From Physocladia obscura (lineage: Eukaryota; Chytridiomycota; Chytridiomycetes; Chytridiales; Chytriomycetaceae): 13,927 nt of DNA. Where the stretch lies: the NCBI GenBank assembly GCA_027596945.1, contig JADGJH010000842.1, forward strand, positions 1 through 13,927. The letters are read 5' to 3'. Positions 1-7,320 of this stretch are shown here, piece by piece. The notes beneath the pieces were generated by a model. It saw only the letters and a list, made by a program, of their open reading frames with translations, was not told the DNA's origin and made no database searches. The number at the start of each line of letters is the position of its first letter. Within the stretch, counting starts at the first letter, position 1. A program made the translations under genes and the position numbers.

Positions 1-231
1 TATGAGATCAAATATAAGAAATAGATAAGTAAAGATGAGGTAAGGGAAATAATAAAGATGAAATATCATAAAGAAGACATGAGGACACAAATACCAATAT
101 CCAATCAAGATGTCAGCTTATCTATGAAGCCAGTCAGCATTGATCCTTGGCATTACACTGAAAAAACCAAAATAAATGTCTAGAATCCCAAAACTACAGC
201 AATCATCCAATGCTTTAATAATGACAGTGGT
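1..231. other. AT-rich flank, no gene recognised
   Basis: No supported gene. A short open stretch on the plus strand starts with ATG at 58 and stops at TAG 181-183. It lies in the same frame as the retroelement-like fragment that follows, so it may belong to the same decayed element, but its translation shows no domain I recognise. Confidence 0.4.
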
Positions 232-498
232 ATGGAAGAGTTTACTAACACTATTAATTTCCCTAAGCCTGTTGATTTGAATGTTGTCTCAGTTTGTTGG
301 ATTTACAGAGAGATCAAAACTTACAACTGCAATAGTGGTGACAAAGTCAAAGTCAGACAGAAAGTCTGCAAGGTTCTGACATATATGGTTTCTGGCCAAC
401 ACACAAATATTTATCAATCTGAATGGGATGATATCATTGTGCTATGGTTTTTTTCTTTATTTCCTGTTAGTTATTCTCCTATTTTCAGTTTGTTTTAA
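184..498 (+). pseudogene. possible decayed Ty1/copia reverse-transcriptase fragment
   Basis: An open stretch follows the in-frame stop at 181-183; its first ATG is at 232 and it ends at 498. Translated from that ATG, residues 10-42 (about 259-357) read like the start of a copia-type reverse transcriptase: a proline-bearing segment, NVVS, three residues later WIYR, then a K-T run and GDKVKVRQ. The family pattern is a proline-rich lead-in, a conserved W-V/I-F/Y-K/R, then a lysine-rich stretch ending in K-A-R. After this the resemblance fades, and the last 25 residues are low-complexity hydrophobic. No YVDD catalytic motif, integrase, protease or long terminal repeat was found nearby. I read it as an old fragment; chance resemblance is a real alternative. 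Confidence 0.28.
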
Positions 499-989
499 TT
501 AATCTGAATAAAATATTAATATTTTCAAAACAATTCTGAAAAAAAAAAAGGAGAATTGTGGAAACACCTGTTTTCAGAAATGATAGCAAATGCTCCTTTG
601 TGCAAACACCGAAATTTAAACAAAAAATAAAATAAATCTCAACATCTTTGCTTAGTTTTATGTGAGTATGTCACTGACAATTGTAAGATCGTGATTCAGC
701 CAATATCCTGTGTGTCGAGGCTCAGGAGCATTTTACTTCTGACTGCATTCATTTACTTGATTAGTTCATTTAATATCTTTGCAAGGGTTTGCCCTTCATC
801 ATTACCATCATTATCTTTCTCCTGTATTCTGCCTTTTTTGCCATTTTCTTCTTTTGTTTTTTATTTTATTTTATGAAAACAAAGAAAACTATTAAAAGGT
901 AAAAATCAAAAAAGATTAGAATATATTTTTAAATTCTAAATAGAAATTCAGCTGAAACATTTTCTACTGACTTATTTTTCTTTTTGTTT
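499..989. other. AT-rich intergenic region
   Basis: No convincing gene. It contains a perfect 8-bp inverted repeat, ACAATTCT at 530-537 and AGAATTGT at 552-559, around an A-rich loop. A 61-residue hydrophobic reading at 691-876 is T-rich low complexity and probably not coding. The right end is the 3' flank of the minus-strand glucanase gene and should hold its polyadenylation site; no single signal stands out among many A-rich candidates. Confidence 0.45.
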
Positions 990-2369
990 CTAAAGAGTTG
1001 CCAAAATTGAAAATGCAATTCCAAATGTGGAAAAAACGGTTTCAACACAGCCACTAGCATACACATTTGTAACAGCACCATAGGGAGACAAAGAAGCAGA
1101 GGTAGCAGAAGCAGAAGCAACAAATGCAGAGGCGGCAGAAGCAGACAAAGTTTCAATTGTTCTCAGATCCGTGGAGTTTGCGCAGTAGTCAATAGATGTG
1201 TCAACAGCATTGACAACACCCACATCAATCAGCTTAACGAGACTCCAGTAATCTGACTGAACTCCTTCACCGCTCACAGCCGCATCGGCATAACTAACAG
1301 CAGTCCAGAATGCACTTCCGGCAAGATATTTTGTCCAGGCGTACCGCTGAACATTAAAAACTTCTTCACGGCCTGCGAACGTGTTGTTGTATTTGACTTG
1401 AAGCGCCCATTCGCCAACAAAGACGGGGAACGTAGTCTCTTCTGCCGTCCAAGCAGCTTGGCCGCACACGTCATAGTGCACGTACTTGGCGTACTTGTTG
1501 TCAACAGCAAAAAAGTAGTCGTGAACGTCAATTACAATATTGTCAGTGATGTTGAAGTATGGCACCCAGAAGTCCTGTCCTTTGAAGCAGTCTTGAACCA
1601 TCAGCGGAATCCGCGAATCGACTGTGCTGATTCTGTCCAAAACTCCGTGCAAATACGCACTGACGTAGTCAGATGCATTTTGCGAAAGACCATACGTTGT
1701 ACCGAACTTGCTCAAGTTATCGGATGCTTCGTTGATGGGCGCAACTGTGAAATGGTCAATGTTTCCGTTTTGGACAATGAAAGTCAAGATTGCATCGACG
1801 GCTTGGTATGAGTAATCAAGGTTGGTGGCGTTATAAAACCAAGCATCGTGAAGCAATCCTTCGCCAATGTCCAAGCTGTTGACGCCGCCCGGGAGCGAGT
1901 GCAGTCCAATGATGACATGCATATCGTATGTGTCGATGGCGTAGGAAACGATTTCACTGAGATAGGTTTGCTGATTTCCATGGTAGAATGCAGAACCCGG
2001 AACATCGACCCACGCAGCATATGTTGTTGGGATTCTAAAAAACGAATTATATACTACGGACAAAGAAATAAATTTTCCAAACCTCAATAAATCCACACCA
2101 ACTGACGCAAGTTTATCAATTGTGGAAGTATTCAAGAATGAGGCATATCGTGCCTCAAAAATAGGACCGCATTGGCTACCAAGCGTCTCGCAAAGAGTCC
2201 ACTCGTCTGGTGCGCTGGCACCACCGACTGACGCCCACCAGACTGGATCGTGAGTTTGCTCCTTCTCCAACCATGATCCCAAGTTGGCGCCGTGTGGCTT
2301 GTACACCTTCCAGTCTACAAAATTGTACGCATTTGCAGTTACAACAAGAGAGAATACAAGCAGAGACAT
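990..2369 (-). CDS. secreted exo-beta-1,3-glucanase, glycoside hydrolase family 5 (subfamily 9-like)
   Basis: Likely hydrolyses beta-1,3-glucan at the cell wall. Unspliced reading is 459 residues; a 48-nt intron at 2035-2082 (minus strand gtttgg...ttttag) leaves 443. Its removal turns LLRFGKF...FFRIPTTY into VDLLRIPTTYAAW, matching the family's VRIPIGYWA strand. Unspliced numbering: signal peptide about 1-14 (cleavage after TANA); HGANLGSWLEKE 26-37 and DEWTLC 55-60, both hallmark GH5_9 segments; LHSLPGG 156-162; acid/base Glu214 in PINEAS; HDY 283-285; nucleophile Glu320 in VFVGEW; FWT 354-356. At least six N-glycosylation sequons are present. The tail from about 409 is Ser/Ala-rich and ends in a hydrophobic stretch with no following charge, suggesting a GPI-attachment signal (inference). 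Odd: the family's NEP is NEA here, and the usual WKTE after FW is absent. The ATG at 2369 is the only start giving a signal peptide. Stop at 990. Confidence 0.9.
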   Translation of the reverse strand: MSLLVFSLVVTANAYNFVDWKVYKPHGANLGSWLEKEQTHDPVWWASVGGASAPDEWTLCETLGSQCGPIFEARYASFLNTSTIDKLASVGVDLLRFGKFISLSVVYNSFFRIPTTYAAWVDVPGSAFYHGNQQTYLSEIVSYAIDTYDMHVIIGLHSLPGGVNSLDIGEGLLHDAWFYNATNLDYSYQAVDAILTFIVQNGNIDHFTVAPINEASDNLSKFGTTYGLSQNASDYVSAYLHGVLDRISTVDSRIPLMVQDCFKGQDFWVPYFNITDNIVIDVHDYFFAVDNKYAKYVHYDVCGQAAWTAEETTFPVFVGEWALQVKYNNTFAGREEVFNVQRYAWTKYLAGSAFWTAVSYADAAVSGEGVQSDYWSLVKLIDVGVVNAVDTSIDYCANSTDLRTIETLSASAASAFVASASATSASLSPYGAVTNVYASGCVETVFSTFGIAFSILATL

Positions 2370-2989
2370 ATTAGAGGTTTGCCGTTTGATTTTTTCCTGT
2401 ATTTTTTGTTTTTGTTTTTTTCCATTCGCTTCTGGCCGAAATTTATGAGGAATTTCTAATGCGAATTTTTTTATTTAATTTTTGACATGGAGATTTGAAA
2501 CAGCCTTGAAATTTGTCTTCAATGTTGTGATTTCTGCTGAAAAAATCGATGAGTAAAAAAAAAATATTTCAAACCATGAGACCAACTTTTTCAAGCAAAT
2601 CCTGTAAACTAACAAAAATGAGAAAGGGAATATATTATATAAGATACATTTGAAGTTTAAAGTTTTGTTGGATGACGCAACTTGATAACATGCTTATGCT
2701 TATTTATGATTTATCAAATTTTTTATGCCGTCGATGACAAATATCCAAAAAAAAAGAAACAATATCTTTCTGTTGAAATGTGACTGGATCACTTTTTAAC
2801 TCTGTTCTGTTCTAAAAATTAATTCATTTTTTTCTCTCTTCTTTCATCGCCTCTCAAAAATTTCAAAAGAAGAAAAAAAAATTTTTTGAATGTATCTTTT
2901 CATTGTTTGTTTTATCCAGCTTTCCATCTCATGAGTGATGCTGGTGATTATGTTATTAATGCTTCTCGTCATTTCTTGATACAGTCCAT
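2370..2989. other. intergenic region with glucanase upstream sequence
   Basis: About 620 bp without a supported gene. Immediately upstream of the minus-strand glucanase start, 2391-2420 is a T-rich tract on the plus strand (A-rich on the transcribed strand), which probably forms its 5' leader or core promoter. The remainder is AT-rich with homopolymer runs at 2557-2567, 2747-2758 and 2873-2885. I see no RNA gene, terminal repeat or open frame of note. Confidence 0.45.
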
Positions 2990-3277
2990 TTAGAAAGCTA
3001 TCAATGCCTCACGCATATACATTCTCAAACATATTCGCAGTTGCGCAGTGCCTTCAAATTCTACGTTTAACTCATAGCTATTAATGAAAGGCTCGGTAAT
3101 TTTCCATTCATCAGGATGGTATTCTTTTCTATAAGGGTTAATTCCTGGGTAGCATTCCAAATCGTTGTTATCGTTAACAATGACTGAGCATCTTACCCAA
3201 TTTTCAGATTTCTGACAAATCAAATCACACCAATGATAAGTGCAAAAAGGTTTTAACCCGCCGCAAACACAAATCAT
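2990..3277 (-). CDS. hypothetical small Cys-rich protein or orphan exon
   Basis: An ATG-started frame of 95 residues, not recognised. The N-terminal half is Cys- and Trp-rich: cysteines at 3, 5, 12, 17, 21, 30 and 42, with HWC, NWVRC and ECYPG. The C-terminal half, including ELNVEFEGTAQLRI, looks like beta-strand. This composition is not what random AT-rich DNA yields and suggests an extracellular, disulfide-bonded fold. No signal peptide is visible: the upstream in-frame residues are Phe/Tyr-rich and reach a stop ten codons above the ATG. It may be a last exon or a decayed copy of a larger secreted protein, but no clean acceptor precedes it. Both neighbours are over 600 bp away, so context does not help. 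Confidence 0.35.
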   Translation of the reverse strand: MICVCGGLKPFCTYHWCDLICQKSENWVRCSVIVNDNNDLECYPGINPYRKEYHPDEWKITEPFINSYELNVEFEGTAQLRICLRMYMREALIAF

Positions 3278-3341
3278 TGAAAATACATGAAAATAAAATA
3301 ATTAAATTAAAATAATAATTAAAATAATAAAGTAGGTAGAA

Positions 3342-3376
3342 TTTTCGCCGATTGGACTTTTCCAATCAGTCGAAAA
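3342..3376. repeat. imperfect inverted repeat (hairpin)
   Basis: The left arm begins TTTTCG and ends GATTGGA at 3350-3356. The loop is CTTT at 3357-3360. The right arm is TCCAATC at 3361-3367, then AGT and CGAAAA. The arms pair over about 15 positions with one bulge and one mismatch. It could be a transcript hairpin or the remnant of a small inverted-repeat element; no flanking target duplication was seen. Confidence 0.4.
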
Positions 3377-3511
3377 CTGAGTTAAATCAGATTAATGGTG
3401 TCCATTTTTTATTTCGTTAGAAAAAAATTAGAAATAAATATCTAAGGTTTTTAATCTAAATTCGGAAGAATAGTTGTACTCAACTTTAATACCACAAATC
3501 TATTTTTTAAT

Positions 3512-3575
3512 CACCTATTATGCATAGTGGTTAATGCAGTTTAGCCTGCAAAGAACTAATTCAAATTCAAGTTAT
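3512..3575 (+). other. tRNA-like relic (possible tRNA-derived SINE head or tRNA pseudogene)
   Basis: TGCAT 3521-3525, AGTGGTTA 3526-3533 and ATGCA 3534-3538 form a D-arm with the canonical GG-bearing eight-base loop, preceded by TA where tRNA has U8 and a purine. The 11 bases 3520-3530 match 9 of 11 positions of the RNA polymerase III A box TRGCNNAGTGG. The bases 3558-3568 match 8 of 11 positions of the B box GGTTCRANNCC, and the spacing is normal for a tRNA. The anticodon and T stems do not pair well and no acceptor stem closes, so this is not a working tRNA. Confidence 0.3.
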
Positions 3576-3888
3576 ATTACTAATGTTGGATTCAGCTTGG
3601 TTAGTTGTTTGTCTCTCTTTGAGGAATATATTCTTAAGGGATAAGTTCCGCTGTTGATTTTTTTTCTCTTTTCCGCTTATATCTATACTTCGTCTTCTTT
3701 GATTCTCTTTTGTCATTCAATTTCTTTTTTCTTTATCCTGCGTTTTTTTGCATATTTATTTTGTCATTCGTTGTTTGCTTGGATTTCCCCTTCATCAAAG
3801 AATCAAAAAAAATCTTCCTTCACTGCTCGTCGATACCGATAAAAGATATCAAACGGCTGTGGCCACGCAATACACTCCAAACAGTTCG

Positions 3889-5747
3889 ATGATGCGAAAG
3901 AAAGCCGAAAATAATGCGAGTCAGCCAGATTTAAATGCGAAAAACACTGTAGATTTGCCTGATTTGCATTCCCCATCGTCCAAGATGTCAGAAAAACAAG
4001 CTTTGAGAGCTTCATCTGTTCTCACAAATGGCGAAGAATTGTTGGGAAAGCTGCGTGCTCTTGAGGTATGCGCTACAGCAGCTGCCAAATTTGGTTTTTA
4101 TTCGACATCAAGCGAGTTGGCCTGTATTAAGTCTAATAATAACTTGTGAATAGTTTTGATTTGAGAAAGAGAAAAAAAAGTGGAAAATGCTCGTTTCTAT
4201 TTACACTGAATTGTTTTTTGTTTTTTTTTACCTTTAGTTACGCACCATTCAATACAATACTCTTGCTCAGAAAGTATACTCCGAAGAGCAAGAATGTGTC
4301 AAAGAGCTCGCCACACATCGTAAAATTGTCGACGAGTACCTGAAATCGACCGCAAAAGTCATGAAAAACATCATGCGAAGAAAGCAACAAAAGGACTTCG
4401 CCCCCGTGAATTCCAACACATCCGCAAATTTCAATGCCAAAGATGTTGATAGTGGTGATGAATTCGGCGAGGAGAGTTTGGATGACGGACCAATATTAAT
4501 GGCTAAAATAATATATCCTCATACACCAACTAACACTAAAGCCGCCACAAAAACACCAGTTGGATTGCATATCGCATTGGATAATGTAACCGAGCTTTCT
4601 GACAGACTGAAACGAAAGGTTGCAAAAGTGGAAATGTTGCTGCCTAAACAAGCAAAGTGAGTGGAAAGGGGTATCTAATAAATACTAAAAAACCTCTCTA
4701 TTTTTTTTTGCCAAGATTGATTTTAAGACTTGCGCTGGGTGAAAGAGCCCCTTTTACTATACGGCCATCTACTCATAGAATCAATTACAAAAAGGACGTG
4801 GAGCAATTCAAACTCCGTTATACGTTGTTTTTGCTGGGTTTGATTTTTATATCCCTGAGTCTCTCACCGGAACACCAACCAACACTCACCACACTTTTCG
4901 ACTCTTTTTTCTTGTTTGCTTCATTATGTACGAATTTTCTTTCTTTATATTAATATTTACTTTCTCATATTTCCGATCATTTCTCCAAAGATTATTACTC
5001 AACTCTCACACTTCGAGAGCATATCCTCTCTGTAAACGGCTCAAAAATAACACTTTGGTGGTTTTTACACCATTATATTTCGATCCTCCTCACATTTCTT
5101 CTGCTTATCACGCCCCACCAAAATCTGAGCGCATCATTTCCGCTCTTGCGCACTCGCTTCTTGATGTTTTGTGCATACTTGGGACTTGTACAGTATCTGC
5201 AATATCGATATCAACGCGACCGGTTGTATGTTCTTGTTTCTCTGAATCGCGCGGAGCGGATGGATCTTGTTGCTGGAGATGGCGCTTTTGGTGCACCTGG
5301 GAGAGATGGTATGGCCGACGCACCATGGGGCAGAATTTTGTTGCCTGTTTTAGTGATTGGACAAATTTGGCAAATGGCGAATGCAATAACGTGCTTGATA
5401 CTGTTTCAAAGTGAGATTCTTGAAAAAGGCAGAGATTTGGGAAAAGAATGGCATGTTAGTAGACTTGCCAGTTTAATATCTTTCTAAACATATTTTTTCA
5501 TTAGATTTTAGCTATCGGTATTTTGTTTTGTGTTTTGGCTGTTGGGAATATTGCGGCTACGTTTTGGGCGTTTTTAAGGCCGTCGCAGAGGAATTTTGAA
5601 AGAACTGAGGTCTCATCTGACATGTTGCTTGGAAAAAGTACCAGCACAGGGTCACTGAATAAGTTGAATGCAAGGCATGGGAGTTTGGTGAAGCCTCATG
5701 TAGTAGATGAAGGGGGTGTAAAACGAAGACTTGGCACAAACAGTTGA
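3889..5747 (+). CDS. TMEM120 (TMPIT/TACAN) family multi-pass membrane protein
   Basis: Five exons: 3889-4065, 4238-4656, 4716-4927, 4991-5454 and 5505-5747, giving 504 residues. Introns are 172, 59, 63 and 50 nt. Splices were chosen so the joined protein matches the family: LPKQAKLILRLALG and FKLRYT fit the region before the first membrane helix; LYYYSTLTLREHIL and NGSKITLWWFLHHY (285-298) span the signature; FVQFLQYYYQ-like and MDL segments follow; the last helices include GQIWQMANAIT and AVGNIAATFWAFL. An N-terminal coiled coil covers about 50-110. Family: nuclear-envelope/ER proteins with an ELOVL-like six-helix fold that binds coenzyme A in animal structures; in vivo function is debated. 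It is longer than the roughly 340-residue animal proteins, through an N-terminal extension, an acidic low-complexity insert after about residue 112 and a polar C-tail. ATG 3889 is the first in-frame ATG; ATGs at 3892 and 3985 are alternatives. Confidence 0.93.
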
Positions 5748-5826
5748 AAATATTGGGTGTATTTATTTTTACGCAATAAGAAACTGGAATATGCAATAAC
5801 AAAAAAAAGGTCAAAATTGTAAATAT
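5748..5826. other. convergent 3' intergenic spacer
   Basis: Seventy-nine bases separate the stop of the plus-strand TMEM120-like gene from the stop of the minus-strand HMG-box gene. A-rich runs on the plus strand (about 5800-5808) and T-rich leads on the other strand could serve as poly(A) signals for both. The two 3' untranslated regions almost certainly approach or overlap each other. Confidence 0.6.
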
Positions 5827-7230
5827 TTAATCATCCATAAAATTTTCTCGTTTGACGCCGCTCTTCACTTTCTCGATTTCACACTGCAAAAATCCGTTGT
5901 ACTCAGAAACAGAACGCGAACCATCTGCATTATTCACTTTTTCATTGTTTAGCATAAATCCTTGCATCCATTCACAAAACTTGGCTTCTCCAGTTTCCCT
6001 AGAGGTTCCAGAACCAACAGTGTTTCCTTGTATGAGAGCTTCCTCCACATCAGGTGGCTCAGGAACATCGTTAGTATTAGCGATTGCATTGATATCTGAA
6101 GCTGTAGGCATAAATCCTTGCAAATAGTTGGGCCACCAGGAAGAAGAAGGAACACTTTCGGTTTCAAGCGGACTTGAACTGGCGGCGACTGATGAAACTT
6201 CTCCAAAAATATAGTCGTTAAAGTTTGCAAGCGGTGGATATGGTGTTGTGAAAGTTTCCTGACTTTGCTCTGCAGAGTTTCCGTTAACTCTATTGCTAGT
6301 TTTTTGATCAGGCGAGTTTAAGAGCTCTAGCATCGAAAGAAAATTATCTTGATGAACAGGGCTTTTTATCTTGGGAATTTGTTGAGCAGGTGATTCGTTA
6401 TAGTAGAGCAATGCTGTGGAGAGAATCGGTGCTTCAATCTTGACACTTTTTTTGGCGCGCTTTGAAGGTGATTCTGGAACGGAATTAGTAATAGATTTTG
6501 TGGAACCAGAAGCTGATCTGCGCGAACGAGATGATAACTCTTGCTTGACCTGTTGTAAAAATAAAAATTATAATCATGTTTAAAAAAAATTTTTTTTTAT
6601 ACGAACTTTTGGCTTTGCTCTTGCCTTACGTTTTCTTGTTGGCGTGACTGGATCCTGCTTGATTTCAACTTTTTTGACCGTTAGAATCGATTGAAGCTCC
6701 AATCGAATATTCTGTTCTTTATACGCTTCACATCGGATTTTGTAGGCGATGAAATTGTTAGCATAACGATCATTAAATGGCTAAATTGCAAAAGTCCGTC
6801 GTCAAAACAAAAAAGGTCAAACAGAAGAGGATAAAAATAATTAAGAGACCTTCTTTTCACTGTCTGACATTTCATTCCAAATGCGTCGTTTATCAGGATC
6901 GGCACAAAATCTTACCAGTTGAGGAGTGGAATTTGTTTTTACTTGTTTTGCCCAAAGTGTGTATGCTGATGCTGGACGCGAGGGTTTAGGAAGGAGCGGA
7001 GCTGGAAGAGGAGAAGCGGACAAGTCAACAGTTGAGAGATTCTGCTCAGAAACGACAGAGTTTTGAGTTTGACTTTGAGTTTGATTTGCAGAAGTCTTGG
7101 CAATGGGTAGATTGCTTGTGGCAATTTCGGACGGTCGTTCAGATAAATCAATGATGCCTGCAAGCACCAGCCGTAGCGTCATCAGAATATCGCGCGGGCT
7201 TAGCTGGTCTTGCTCTTGTTCTTGATCCAT
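5827..7230 (-). CDS. HMG-box DNA-binding protein
   Basis: Three exons (6850-7230, 6607-6780, 5827-6549) with introns of 69 and 57 nt give 425 residues. The HMG box, about 81-150, spans the first splice: PKPSRPASAYTLWAKQVK, then RRIWNEMSDSEKK joined to PFNDRYANNFIAYK. This is the family pattern of P-R-P-x-S/N-A-Y, a central tryptophan and a W-x-x-L/M-S-x-x-E-K-x-P-F/Y motif. Basic stretches follow: RKRKARAKPK (176-185) and SPSKRAKKSVK (212-222), likely nuclear-localisation signals. The rest is Ser/Pro/Gln-rich and probably disordered, as in a transcriptional regulator. Four SUMO-consensus tetrapeptides occur at 167, 186, 221 and 417. A repeated QGFM motif lies near the C-terminus (330 and 382). 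A role as a mating-type or stress-type HMG factor cannot be decided. Start at ATG 7230, 90 bp past the stop of the upstream gene. Confidence 0.88.
5952..6122 (-). repeat. internal short repeat in the HMG-box gene (QGFM motif)
   Basis: The 15-mer GCATAAATCCTTGCA occurs at 5952-5966 and again at 6108-6122 (plus strand). Translated on the minus strand it encodes LQGFMP and MQGFML, each preceded by an aromatic residue (NY or EW). A looser third version, YNGFLQ, lies at residues 402-407. This looks like a short linear motif that has been repeated or retained in the C-terminal tail. Confidence 0.5.
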
Positions 7231-7320
7231 TTTTTAATGTTTTTTGTTTTGTTTGGTGGGGTTTGTTGTGACTGTTTATCCTTCAAATTGTTTCGTCCAC
7301 AAGTGAAAAATAAAAAACTT
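7231..7320. other. short intergenic spacer with the HMG-box gene promoter
   Basis: Ninety bases lie between the stop of paralogue A and the start of the HMG-box gene, both on the minus strand. The sequence is T-rich on the plus strand near the HMG start. It must hold the 3' end of one gene and the promoter of the next, unless the promoter lies inside the upstream gene. No clear TATA box is visible. Confidence 0.5.

Larger units (their letters stand above)
3278..3888. other. intergenic region upstream of the TMEM120-like gene
   Basis: About 610 bp. 3290-3335 is nearly pure A/T. An imperfect hairpin lies at 3342-3376 and a tRNA-like relic at about 3512-3575 (both listed separately). From about 3650 to 3750 the plus strand is strongly pyrimidine-rich, a plausible 5' leader or initiator region for the plus-strand gene starting at 3889. 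Confidence 0.45.

Noticed and set aside
691..876. Hydrophobic 61-residue plus-strand frame
   Set aside because: It starts at a non-ATG codon and is dominated by T-rich low complexity; nothing upstream or downstream extends it.
1398..1811. Plus-strand 137-residue frame opposite the glucanase
   Set aside because: It lies antisense to the conserved GH5 coding region, and its translation has no recognisable feature.
3748..4149. Unspliced plus-strand reading of 133 residues as an independent gene
   Set aside because: It begins at TTG, not ATG, and its last third is intron: a GT at 4066 follows a coding end that joins perfectly to 4238 in the TMEM120-like gene.
4716..4727. Alternative acceptor TTTTAAG for TMEM120-like exon 3, 12 bases downstream
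   Set aside because: It is in the same phase, but using it deletes four residues from a segment that otherwise aligns without gaps to the family; kept only as a possible alternative.
4926..5414. Plus-strand frame of 162 residues starting MYEFSF
   Set aside because: It is a shifted frame over TMEM120-like exons 3-4; the correct frame there gives the recognisable YYSTLTLREH and WWFLHHY family segments.
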